NCBI RefSeq assembly: GCF_000698595.1
Contig: NZ_JFHC01000046.1
Span: forward strand, 1-64,000
Length of the DNA stretch: 64,000 nucleotides
Direction of reading: 5' to 3'
DNA from: Caballeronia glathei
Lineage (GTDB): Bacteria > Pseudomonadota > Gammaproteobacteria > Burkholderiales > Burkholderiaceae
Shown here: positions 1 to 7,788 of the stretch, one piece after another
How the letters are laid out: each line of letters opens with the position of its first letter
Numbering within the stretch: the stretch's first letter is position 1
Notes under the pieces: model-generated
Databases searched by the model: none
What the model was told of the DNA's origin: nothing
What the model saw: the letters and a program-made list of their open reading frames with translations, nothing else
Made by a program: the position numbers and the translations under genes

Positions 1-6
1 ATCATA

Positions 7-417
7 CGGTGTTAGGACGTGACCACGTTTGATTCATTCAGAGTGGACCGACCGCGGGAGTGTCCGCCTCTGTATTTCACTCTGATAGGTACGCAGACCG
101 ACTGTGCCATCGCGCCCTTAAACGAAGTGACAAGGCAATCATTCCTCCGTCCTCGCTTCGCTCCGACGCAAGGTATGCCACAACCAATCGCTTCGCTCGT
201 CTCGCATGTATCCAAGCCCTTTGCCCTGACCCTACCCCTCCGATCTACCTTTCGTCGGGCACGCAGTGCCGAGACGGATGAATGACTGCCTTACCACTTC
301 GTTCGAGGGCGCGAGGGCGCAGTGGGTCCGCGTACCAAGCCCGGTGACATTCAGAGGTGGACACTCCTGCGGTCGGGCCACTCTGAAAAACTCGAACGTG
401 GTCACGTCCTAACACCG
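7..417. repeat. ~410 bp element with ~73 bp imperfect terminal inverted repeats
   Basis: The stretch from about 7-80 reappears inverted at about 344-417. Both ends read CGGTGTTAGGACGTGACCAC going inward and then differ at only about eight places over ~73 bp, including shared blocks such as TTCAGAGTGG and GGAGTGTCC. No convincing gene lies between the arms; the short open frames inside have no recognisable domain and overlap each other. The shape fits a MITE or an internally deleted insertion sequence. No target-site duplication is obvious at the edges, so mobility is inferred and the family is not recognised. Confidence 0.7.
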
Positions 418-441
418 CTGACCCAATAGCTGCTTTCTTTG

Positions 442-473
442 GTTACTTTCTTTGCAGCAGCAAAGAAAGTAAC
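442..473. repeat. Perfect 13-bp hairpin repeat
   Basis: GTTACTTTCTTTG (442-454) and CAAAGAAAGTAAC (461-473) are perfect inverted copies around a CAGCAG loop. The same kind of hairpin, followed by a CCGCCCCGCAC block, is familiar as a dispersed intergenic repeat in Burkholderia and Paraburkholderia genomes (from memory, not searched). It sits 25 bp beyond the inverted-repeat element and downstream of cheW. A role as terminator or REP-like element is possible, but no T-run follows. Confidence 0.65.
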
Positions 474-665
474 TGCCGCCCCGCACAGGGGCGAGCTAAT
501 AGACCGCGAACAAATCAAGCTTCCTAGAAGCACAAGCGCATCAAACGGTTCTGACAAGCATCAACGCCAAACCGTGCGCCAGTGACTTCCGCCCCGCACT
601 AGGGGCAAACCAGCCGGACTAGTGACAAAAACAAGCTCCATGCGGGCGCTAGCGCATCAAACGGT
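471..665. repeat. Two degenerate direct repeats of ~113 bp
   Basis: CCGCCCCGCAC at 476-486 recurs at 589-599, and AGCGCATCAAACGGT at 535-549 recurs at 651-665, in the same order and with nearly the same spacing (113 and 116 bp). The sequence between these anchors is poorly conserved. It looks like two worn tandem copies of one intergenic repeat unit lying between the hairpin repeat and the end of cheW. With the inverted-repeat element this accounts for most of the gene-free first 690 bases. Confidence 0.55.
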
Positions 666-690
666 GTACACCTCACCCGCGGAACAGACC

Positions 691-1215
691 TCAAGCCGCA
701 ACCGCATCAATGAGCTCCATCTCCCGACTGGTCATGAGCTTCTCGATATCCATGAGAATGAGCATGCGCCCGTCGACGGTGCCGAGCCCGGTCAGGTATT
801 CGGTCGTAAGCGTCGCGCCGAACTCGGGCGCCGGCATGACCTGTTCCGGCGTGAGCGTGAGCACATCCGACACGCCATCCACGACCATCCCCACCACGCG
901 ATGCGCGACGTTCAGAATGATCACGACCGTCTGGTTGTCATACTCGACGCGCCCCAGATTGAACTTGATGCGCATGTCGACGATCGGCACGATGATGCCG
1001 CGCAGATTGATCACGCCCTTGATGAACGCAGGCGCATTGGCGATACGTGTAACGTTGTCGTAGCCGCGAATTTCCTGAACCTTCAGGATGTCGATGCCGT
1101 ACTCTTCCGCGCCGAGCGTGAAGACGAGAAACTCCTGTCCGGCCGCTTCGGCATGTTGCGCGTCGCGGCGTTGCGACTGAGCGGCGGTCTGGATGGATTG
1201 AATGTCTGCTGCCAC
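691..1215 (-). CDS. cheW: Chemotaxis adaptor CheW
   Basis: This scaffold couples chemoreceptor tips to the CheA kinase at the inner membrane. After a short N-terminal extension the single CheW (SH3-like) domain fills the protein, with [19 protein letters not shown], the [11 protein letters not shown] loop and [10 protein letters not shown] at the end. An upstream TTG at 1227 is in frame, but GTG at 1215 is preferred because GGGGGC lies just before it; that gives 174 residues, close to the family norm. It is the last visible gene of the flagellar-chemotaxis operon, 15 to 27 nt after cheA. No receptor gene follows before the repeat-rich window edge, where one usually follows in related genomes. 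Confidence 0.95.
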   Translation of the reverse strand: MAADIQSIQTAAQSQRRDAQHAEAAGQEFLVFTLGAEEYGIDILKVQEIRGYDNVTRIANAPAFIKGVINLRGIIVPIVDMRIKFNLGRVEYDNQTVVIILNVAHRVVGMVVDGVSDVLTLTPEQVMPAPEFGATLTTEYLTGLGTVDGRMLILMDIEKLMTSREMELIDAVAA

Positions 1216-1242
1216 GTGAGCCCCCAAGATATCGGCCGGGTG

Positions 1243-3567
1243 TTATGAAAGTGAGTGCGAGCCGTGCTGCGCGCGGCTTTCGCGATTCAGTGCTGCGACG
1301 TCGACGATCAGCGCGACACTGCCGTCGCCCAGGATGGTCGCGGCGGAAATGCCGTGCACCTTGCGGTAATTCGTTTCGAGGTTCTTCACCACGACCTGCT
1401 GCTGGCCGACCAGCTCGTCGATCAGCATCGCGAAGCGGCGTCCCTCGGCCTGCATGATCGTGACGATGCCCTGCGTGGGTTCGGTGCGCGCGCCGTCCAC
1501 CGAGAAGACGTTGTGCAGCGCGACGAGCGGCAGATATTCGCCGCGCACGCGCACGACACGCTCGCCGTTCGCGACCGTATAGATGTCCTCGGCCACCGGC
1601 TGCAGCGACTCCATCACGAAGTTGAGCGGCAGGATGAAGATCTCGTTGCCGACCTTGACCGACATGCCATCGAGGATCGCGAGCGTGAGCGGCAGCACGA
1701 TCTTCGTCGTCGTGCCCTTCCCCTCGCGCGACATGATCTCGACATGCCCGCCCATCGACTGGATGTTGCGCTTGACCACGTCCATGCCGACGCCGCGCCC
1801 GGAGATATCCGTCACCTGCTCGGCGGTGGAGAAGCCCGGCATGAAGATGAGCTGCCACACTTCCTCGTCGCTCATCGACTCGCTCACCTGCATGCCCTGC
1901 TTCTGCGCCTTCGCGATAATCTTGTCGCGGCGCAGGCCCGCGCCGTCGTCGCTCACTTCGATGACGATGTTGCCGCCGTGATGCGCCGCCGAGAGCACGA
2001 GCTGCCCGGTCGGCGACTTGCCCGCGGCACGCCGCGCATCCATGGTTTCGATGCCGTGATCGAGCGAGTTGCGCACGAGGTGCGTGAGCGGATCGATGAT
2101 GCGCTCGATCAGGCTCTTGTCGAGTTCGGTCGCCTGACCGAACGTGACGAGCTCCACTTCCTTGCCGAGCTTGCCCGCGATGTCGCGCACGAGCCGCGGG
2201 AAGCGGCTGAAGACGTAATCCATCGGCATCATGCGGATCGACATCACGGCTTCCTGCAGGTCGCGCGCGTTGCGCTCGAGCTGCGCCATGCCGTTGAAAA
2301 GCCGGTCGTGCAGTGCCGGATCGAACGTGCTGGTGGTCTCGGCCAGCATCGCCTGCGTAATCACCAGTTCGCCGACGAGGTTGATCAACTGGTCGACCTT
2401 CTCCACGCCGACGCGAATCGAGCTGCCTTCCGCTGATGCCGCCGCAGCGGGGCGAGCCTTCTTTTCGGCATCCGCGGCGGGAGCGGCCACCTTCGCCGGC
2501 GCCTCCGCCGACGCGCCTGGAAACGCCTCTGCCTGGCGGATGCCGGCGGCGGCCTGCGCCGCCGCCGGTGCCGCTTCTTCTCCCTTGGGCGCTGGTGCCG
2601 CGGCCTCTTGTGCCTGCTCATGCCCTGCCACTGCGACCTGCGCCGCCGGCGCGCTGCTCCGAGCCGCGTCGGCCGCGTCGCCGCGCCCGACGGTGATCTG
2701 TGACTCGTCGATCACGAAACAGCACACGGCGATGATGTCGTCGGAAGACACATCGGAGTCGAGCCACAACACGAGGTCGCCGCCAGACTTCTTCTCGCCG
2801 ACGACACTGCCCAGATTCCCGAGCTCCTCGGTCAGCAGTGCCTGGTCCTTCTCGCCCACCCCCCGTAGCGTAATTTTCAGGTGGGGTCCATCTTCCGCGG
2901 ACGCCGCGCCGGTGTGTCCCGGCGTCGTGCTTTCCACGGACCCTGCATCCAGTGCCGAGTCGGCCGATTCAGCCGTTTCAGCCGCATCGAAAGCGCCGTC
3001 CCAGCCGCCTGCGTCCTCGATCGCGTCCCGCGCCTCTGCGATCACATGCGCGGGCGGTGCGTTCGGGCCGTCGGCGAAATAGGGCTCTTCCGCTGCGTCA
3101 TCCGCGGCCGCGAACTGCAGTTCGAGTTCGGCTGCGGCTTCGTCTACGGCTTCGAGCGCGGGCGCCGCCATGAGCGCGTCCTCGTTCTTCAGGCGCTCCA
3201 GCTTCGCGCAGATCGCGGCGGCCGCGGCGGCGTCCGGCTCGGCGCTCGCGCGATACGCGGCGAGCTGGTCCGAGAGCACGTCCTTTGTCGCGAGGAAGGT
3301 GTCGATCATGTCGCGGCGCAGGACGAGTTCGTTGTTGCGCGCGCGGTCGAGCAGCGATTCCAGGATGTGCGTGGTCTCGGTGAGCGCGGTGAAGCCGAAG
3401 GTCGCGGCGCCGCCCTTGATCGAGTGCGCGGCGCGGAAGATCGCCGCGAGATCCTCGGGATCGGGATTCGCGATGTCGAGAACGAGCAGCAACTGCTCCA
3501 TTTGCGCGAGCAGTTCATCGGCCTCGTCGAAGAAGGTTTGATAGAACTGGGTAATGTCGAGTGTCAT
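1243..3567 (-). CDS. cheA: Chemotaxis sensor histidine kinase CheA
   Basis: CheA autophosphorylates in response to receptors and passes phosphate to CheY and CheB. At 774 residues it is full length. The N-terminal Hpt (P1) domain carries the phospho-accepting His48 in FRAAHSIKGGAATFGF. A long Ala/Pro/Glu-rich linker spans roughly residues 140-370, with a P2-like stretch around 220-290. Then come the dimerisation domain, the ATPase domain (HLVRNSLDHGIE N-box, VSDDGAGL, GRGVGMDVV) and a C-terminal CheW-like domain ending near VALIVDVAAL. It lies between the cheY-like gene and cheW in one minus-strand operon. The ribosome site is weak; translation may depend on upstream genes. Confidence 0.97.
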   Translation of the reverse strand: MTLDITQFYQTFFDEADELLAQMEQLLLVLDIANPDPEDLAAIFRAAHSIKGGAATFGFTALTETTHILESLLDRARNNELVLRRDMIDTFLATKDVLSDQLAAYRASAEPDAAAAAAICAKLERLKNEDALMAAPALEAVDEAAAELELQFAAADDAAEEPYFADGPNAPPAHVIAEARDAIEDAGGWDGAFDAAETAESADSALDAGSVESTTPGHTGAASAEDGPHLKITLRGVGEKDQALLTEELGNLGSVVGEKKSGGDLVLWLDSDVSSDDIIAVCCFVIDESQITVGRGDAADAARSSAPAAQVAVAGHEQAQEAAAPAPKGEEAAPAAAQAAAGIRQAEAFPGASAEAPAKVAAPAADAEKKARPAAAASAEGSSIRVGVEKVDQLINLVGELVITQAMLAETTSTFDPALHDRLFNGMAQLERNARDLQEAVMSIRMMPMDYVFSRFPRLVRDIAGKLGKEVELVTFGQATELDKSLIERIIDPLTHLVRNSLDHGIETMDARRAAGKSPTGQLVLSAAHHGGNIVIEVSDDGAGLRRDKIIAKAQKQGMQVSESMSDEEVWQLIFMPGFSTAEQVTDISGRGVGMDVVKRNIQSMGGHVEIMSREGKGTTTKIVLPLTLAILDGMSVKVGNEIFILPLNFVMESLQPVAEDIYTVANGERVVRVRGEYLPLVALHNVFSVDGARTEPTQGIVTIMQAEGRRFAMLIDELVGQQQVVVKNLETNYRKVHGISAATILGDGSVALIVDVAALNRESRAQHGSHSLS

Positions 3568-3640
3568 GCTTGATTCATCGCAGAAATGCTGTTCAGTCGG
3601 CGCCGCTGTGCGCTCCGGTGTCGTGTTCGCTACTTCGTTT

Positions 3641-4033
3641 TCAGTCGAATGCCTGCCCGTGCTGCTGCGCGTCCGAAAGCGCCGCGACGAGTTCCGTCAG
3701 CAGTTCCGGGTCGAGCGGCTTTTCGATCCAGCCGGTCGCGCCGGCAGCGCGCGCCGCATCCTTGAACGGCTCGCCGTCTTCGGTCGTGAGGACGAGTATC
3801 GGCGTCGCCCTGTACGCAGGATTGCCGCGCAGCGCGACGATCAGTTCCAGCCCGTTCCTGCCCGGCATGTGCTGATCGGTCAGCACGAGATCGAACGGCT
3901 GCGCGAGCGCCGATTCGAGCCCTTCGATGCCATCCGCCGCGACGGTCACGTCGTAGCCGGCAGTGATCAGCGTCGCCGAGAGGATCTGCCGCATGGCGGC
4001 GGAATCGTCGATTGCCAGAATGCTCTTGATCAT
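3641..4033 (-). CDS. cheY: CheY-like single-domain response regulator
   Basis: A 130-residue receiver domain with no output domain. Visible are the acidic pair in ILAIDDSAAMRQ, the phospho-acceptor Asp53 in LTDQHMPG, the Thr of VLTTEDGEP and the conserved Lys in IEKPLDPELL. ATG at 4033 is chosen over an in-frame ATG at 4063 because the receiver fold starts directly with MIKSILAIDD. It is placed between motB and cheA, as in related beta-proteobacterial operons, so CheA is the likely phosphodonor. Many of these genomes carry a second cheY beside cheZ elsewhere, so this may not be the main motor-switch CheY. Confidence 0.9.
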   Translation of the reverse strand: MIKSILAIDDSAAMRQILSATLITAGYDVTVAADGIEGLESALAQPFDLVLTDQHMPGRNGLELIVALRGNPAYRATPILVLTTEDGEPFKDAARAAGATGWIEKPLDPELLTELVAALSDAQQHGQAFD

Positions 4034-4059
4034 GAAAATCTCTTGCCTGTTATGTGCCG

Positions 4060-5163
4060 TCACTGATCGGCGGCAGGTGCCGGCACGGAGACGCGCTGCG
4101 CCACAGCCGACTCGTCCTCAGCCATCGCGGCGGGCGCGAGCGCGGCCTGCGGCGAGGGTTTCGGCGCGACCGTCACGGCGGGCGCCAGCTTGTCGAGGAG
4201 CGGCCTTGCACCCGCGCGAGGCGCGTCGCCCGTGGCGCCGGCGGCGTTGTCGAAGAGCGTCGTCGCCGAGGTGTCGTCGCGTGTCATCGCTTCCTCCGAC
4301 TTGCGGTTGAGCACGATAATGCTGATGCGGCGGTTCTCCGGATCGAGCGCGTCCTTCTTGTTCAGGTTCTGCGTGGAGGCGAGGCCGAGCACGCGCAGCA
4401 CCTTCGCTTCATCCATGCCGCCCGAGATCAGCTCGCGCCGCGACGCATTCGCACGGTCCGCCGACAGCTCCCAGTTGCTGTAGCCCTTCTCGCCGCCCGC
4501 GTACTGCACGGCGTCGGTGTGTCCCTGCACGACGATGCGGTTCGGCACGTCGTTCAGCGTCTTGCCGATCTCGCGCAGGATGTCGCGCATGTACGGCTGC
4601 ACGTTGTCGCTGGAGAGCGCGAACATCGGCCGCTTCTGCGTATCGACGATCTCGATGCGCAGACCGGTCAGCGTCGAATCGATGCGGATCTGCTGCTTGA
4701 ACTGCCGCAGCGTCGGATTCGCCTCGATCGCCGCCATCAGCTTCACCTGCAGGTCGTGCAGGCGCACCTGCTCGCGCCGCTCGAGTTCGCCCTGCGCGTC
4801 CTTCAGCGCCTGCTCGTCGGTCTTCGTGGAGGCGCGCTTGCCCCAGGTCAGCGTGCCGTCGCTCATGCGCGTCGTGGCCGGATCGGGGCTGGAGATGTCG
4901 CGTCCGCCGCCCTTCAGGATGGTCGAATCCATGCCGGTGCTCGGCCCGCCGAGAATCGCGGCCTTGAGCGGCATGTTGAAATACTCCGCGATACCGCGCC
5001 GCTGCACCGGCGACACCGAGCTCAGCAGCCACATCAGCAGGAAGAAGGCCATCATCGCGGTCATGAAGTCGGCGTAGGCGAGCTTCCACGCGCCGCCGTG
5101 ATGCGCCTTCTTGCCGGAAACGACGCGCTTGACGAAGATCGGACGGTCTTTTTCGTTACTCAT
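4060..5163 (-). CDS. motB: Flagellar motor stator protein MotB
   Basis: MotB is the peptidoglycan-anchored half of the proton-driven stator. The 367-residue protein has a short cytoplasmic N-terminus and one membrane helix (AMMAFFLLMWLLSSV). The proton-binding Asp lies in YADFMTAMMA, which marks it as a MotB and not a generic OmpA protein. A periplasmic linker follows, then an OmpA-like peptidoglycan-binding domain (VVQGHTDAVQ, NWELSADRANASRREL) and a low-complexity tail of about 75 residues. ATG at 5163 has a GAGAGGGG ribosome site. It follows motA by 40 nt and precedes the cheY-like gene by 26 nt. Confidence 0.97.
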   Translation of the reverse strand: MSNEKDRPIFVKRVVSGKKAHHGGAWKLAYADFMTAMMAFFLLMWLLSSVSPVQRRGIAEYFNMPLKAAILGGPSTGMDSTILKGGGRDISSPDPATTRMSDGTLTWGKRASTKTDEQALKDAQGELERREQVRLHDLQVKLMAAIEANPTLRQFKQQIRIDSTLTGLRIEIVDTQKRPMFALSSDNVQPYMRDILREIGKTLNDVPNRIVVQGHTDAVQYAGGEKGYSNWELSADRANASRRELISGGMDEAKVLRVLGLASTQNLNKKDALDPENRRISIIVLNRKSEEAMTRDDTSATTLFDNAAGATGDAPRAGARPLLDKLAPAVTVAPKPSPQAALAPAAMAEDESAVAQRVSVPAPAADQ

Positions 5164-5203
5164 CGCGGTGCCCCTCTCGTGACGTGCGGCGCGCGTGCGC
5201 CCG

Positions 5204-6064
5204 TCACTTCGCCTTCACCCGGCGCACGTGCTCCTCCAGTTCGGAGAACGACGGACGCTCGGTGGAGAACAGCACCTTGCGGCCGAACTCGACCGCAATG
5301 GCGGGCGCGTAGCCGTTCAGGCTCGCGAGGATCGTCACCTTGATGCACTGGAACATCTTCGTCGACTCGGCGACGCGCTGTTCCGCCACGCTCGCGAGCG
5401 GGCCGATCAGGCCGTAGGAAAGCAGAATGCCGAGGAACGTGCCGACGAGCGCCTGCGCGATCATCTCGCCGAGCACCGCGGGCGGCTGGTCGGCGGAAGC
5501 CATCGTATGCACGACGCCCATCACCGCCGCGACGATGCCGAACGCCGGCATCGCGTCGCCCACCTTGTGCAGCGCCTGTGCCGGGCCTTCGCCCTCGGCG
5601 TGATGCGTTTCGATTTCCTCGTCCATGAGACTTTCGATTTCAAACGCATTCATGTTGCCGCCCACCATCAGGCGCAGGTAGTCGGTCAGGAACTCGACGA
5701 TGTGCTTGTCGGCCAGGATTTTCGGGTACTGGTTGAAGATCGGGCTTTTCTCGGGATCGTCGATGTCGGCTTCGAGCGTGAGCGTCCCTTCCTTGCGCGC
5801 CTTCGCGAGCAGGACGTAGAGGAGCGCCATCAGCTCCATGTACACGTCCTTGTTGTACTTGGAGCCCTTGAAGAGCGTCGGAATGACTTTCAGCGTCGCC
5901 TTGATCGTCTTCGCGCCGTTGCCGAGAATGAATGCACCCACGCCCGCGCCCGCGATCATCAGGATTTCGACCGGTTGCACGAGCGCGCCCAGATGCCCGC
6001 CTTCGAGCGCATAACCGCCGAAGACCGACAACAGTGTCACGAGTGTTCCCACGAAAATCAGCAC
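5204..6064 (-). CDS. motA: Flagellar motor stator protein MotA
   Basis: MotA surrounds MotB and turns proton flow into torque on FliG. The 286 residues show the usual four membrane segments: two near the N-terminus (starting MLIFVGTLVTLLSVFGG) and two around residues 170-225 (FGIVAAVMGVVHTM and LVGTFLGILLSYGLIGPL). A charged cytoplasmic loop lies between, as expected for contact with FliG. The start is a GTG at 6064 preceded by GAGGA at good spacing. The gene sits 172 nt downstream of flhC; that gap holds a GC-rich stretch (GCACGGGGCGGGGC) but no clear terminator. Confidence 0.97.
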   Translation of the reverse strand: MLIFVGTLVTLLSVFGGYALEGGHLGALVQPVEILMIAGAGVGAFILGNGAKTIKATLKVIPTLFKGSKYNKDVYMELMALLYVLLAKARKEGTLTLEADIDDPEKSPIFNQYPKILADKHIVEFLTDYLRLMVGGNMNAFEIESLMDEEIETHHAEGEGPAQALHKVGDAMPAFGIVAAVMGVVHTMASADQPPAVLGEMIAQALVGTFLGILLSYGLIGPLASVAEQRVAESTKMFQCIKVTILASLNGYAPAIAVEFGRKVLFSTERPSFSELEEHVRRVKAK

Positions 6065-6235
6065 AGTCGAGTCCTCACGTTTCGATGCGGCAAGACCGCC
6101 GTTAAGTGGTTTACGGCACTCGATGCGAAAACTTTGGGGAAAAAAATCGGACGGGCAAACGGTAAACCCCGCACGGGGCGGGGCTCTCGCTTCTGACGAA
6201 TGACGCGCCGGCCAGACGGCCCGGCGCCGCTTGCG

Positions 6236-6820
6236 CTAGGCAGCCAGTTCGGCGTCGCGGTCCGCCTGTCCGGCGGCCCCGGCGGCTTCGGCGCGCACGG
6301 CGCTCGCCTTGCGCGTCTTGCCCGCGCGCGACGGCGGCTGGCACAGCCCGCACACGAAGCCGTGCCTCGGGTCGTAGGCATGTGCGACAAAATGCCCCGT
6401 ACAGCGGGTGCAGGTGGTGAGCTGCAGCATGCCCGAGTCGAAGAAGCGCACCAGCGTCCAGGCGCGCGTGAGACTCAGAACCGGCTCGTCGCCGTGCAGC
6501 TCCGTATGTTCGAGATAGAGGCGGTAGCTCTTCACGATCGACTGGATGTTCTCGCAGCCGCCGTGCTGGCTCATGAACCGGTAGATGTTGTAGAACAGCG
6601 ACGAATGAATGTTCGGCTGCCACGTGATGAACCAGTCGGTGGAAAACGGCAGCATGCCTTTCGGCGGCGAGACGCCTTTCAGCTCCTTGTAGAGCTTGAT
6701 CAGGCGATCGCGCGAAAGACTGGTTTCCGCCTCGAGCAGTTGCAGCCGGGCGCCGAGCTCGACCAGCTCGATCGCCAGGGTGATTTCGCGGACTTCCGCG
6801 ACTACGCTTTTCGTCGCCAT
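6236..6820 (-). CDS. flhC: Flagellar master activator subunit FlhC
   Basis: FlhC pairs with FlhD as the hetero-hexameric activator of class II flagellar promoters and carries the DNA-binding and zinc-binding parts. The 194-residue sequence contains the four-cysteine cluster (TTCTRCTGHF, then FVCGLCQPP) in the C-terminal half. The last ~30 residues form a basic, Ala-rich tail. Length matches the E. coli protein (192). Its start lies 20 nt after the flhD stop, so the two are co-transcribed and probably made in matched amounts. It heads the same strand as motA and the che genes. Confidence 0.96.
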   Translation of the reverse strand: MATKSVVAEVREITLAIELVELGARLQLLEAETSLSRDRLIKLYKELKGVSPPKGMLPFSTDWFITWQPNIHSSLFYNIYRFMSQHGGCENIQSIVKSYRLYLEHTELHGDEPVLSLTRAWTLVRFFDSGMLQLTTCTRCTGHFVAHAYDPRHGFVCGLCQPPSRAGKTRKASAVRAEAAGAAGQADRDAELAA

Positions 6821-6840
6821 GTTCGCCGCCCCGAGTCCGC

Positions 6841-7164
6841 TCAGCCGATCTGAGCGGCGGGCTGGCCCGCCATCAGGATCGCCGAATGCGTCTGGGCGAG
6901 CGCGGCGTTCTTTTCCTTGTCGGCGAGCGACGAGAGGATCGCGTGGTCGTCGAAACGGAAGCGGCAGAGCAGCTGGCTCGATCCGGCAATCTTCACCACC
7001 TGCGGCAGACTGAGCGAAGACAGGACGTCGGCAAGCTGCTCCGAAATGCCCATCCGGAACATCGCGGATGGCCGGTCTTCCCGCAGAAGGCGCTGCGCGA
7101 GCAGCAAATACGACAGATTCACCTCGCGGATCTCCGCGAGCGTGCTGGTATTACTGGTCGTCAT
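6841..7164 (-). CDS. flhD: Flagellar master activator subunit FlhD
   Basis: The 107-residue partner of FlhC. It contains the conserved N-terminal helix region IREVNLSYLLLAQRLLREDR, the block MFRMGISEQLADVLSSLSLP and the FRFDD loop, all typical of FlhD. ATG at 7164 is preceded by GGGGAAAAG. It is the first gene of the flagellar-chemotaxis operon, so its 624-nt upstream gap, shared with a divergent glycosyltransferase gene, should carry the promoter and operators that decide motility. A long palindrome lies 172-206 nt upstream of the start. Confidence 0.96.
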   Translation of the reverse strand: MTTSNTSTLAEIREVNLSYLLLAQRLLREDRPSAMFRMGISEQLADVLSSLSLPQVVKIAGSSQLLCRFRFDDHAILSSLADKEKNAALAQTHSAILMAGQPAAQIG

Positions 7165-7788
7165 CTTTTCCCCGTCGATACTCGTGGCTGGTCAGGCCAT
7201 TGCGGAAACGTTTGCTCGAATTCACGCATGAAAAGGCGAATCCGGCCGCGCTCCATAGTGTTGGAGCCGATTGTCGGTGAATGTAAGGCGCGGTGATATC
7301 GGACAAACGTGCCGATTTATCGGCAGAAAAACACGTAATCCCGTGTAGGAATAATTCCTACACGGGATTAATGTCGGGTTACCGTGGATTAATTCTGATT
7401 AACGGCACCGATCCCAATTACTGAAGCGCTCCGGCTTTCAACGTCCGCGTTGTGCGCAAAACGGGGCAGGCTCAAAAACTGCTCCCTGATCTCACGTCCG
7501 ATCGACGAGAGGCTTTTGGAATTCGCCCGCGAAGCCGTGTTTGCTGGCTTTCGCCTGAATTTTGATCTTCGTAACAGGCGGTGTTTCGTCCTGTAACAAG
7601 GTTAAGCGATTGAAAAATGACTCGAAAACCTCGGCCCGATACCGATAATGAGCGTAAGGGATAACCCGGCTGATGTCCGGGCCGATCTTCGGACGGCGGC
7701 AAACACGTTGTCCGTCCGACAGGCATTCGCTTGGCGCTCGACAGGGGCGCGACCGTGCGATGCCCTCACGAAACAGGAGAGTCACGTT
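7165..7788. promoter_or_regulatory. Divergent regulatory gap upstream of flhDC and a glycosyltransferase
   Basis: This 624-bp gap has no credible gene. It holds two palindromes close together: TGCCGAT-TT-ATCGGCA at 7310-7325 and a 35-nt palindrome at 7336-7370. The rest is less GC-rich than its surroundings, particularly 7316-7440. Promoters for flhDC (leftward) and the glycosyltransferase (rightward) must lie here, but I cannot place -35/-10 boxes with confidence. Confidence 0.6.
7336..7370. promoter_or_regulatory. 35-nt perfect palindrome upstream of flhD
   Basis: TAATCCCGTGTAGGAAT (7336-7352) and ATTCCTACACGGGATTA (7354-7370) are exact inverted copies around a single central A. No T-run follows on either strand and the gap to flhD is long, so an operator or other protein-binding site fits better than a terminator. 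The binding protein is unknown. Confidence 0.6.

Noticed and set aside
19-285. Short overlapping frames inside the inverted-repeat element
   Set aside because: No ribosome site, no domain, overlapping in several frames; more likely non-coding interior of the element.
7610-7649. TTGAAA and GATAAT as a promoter of the glycosyltransferase gene
   Set aside because: The spacer is 28 nt, too long for a standard promoter.
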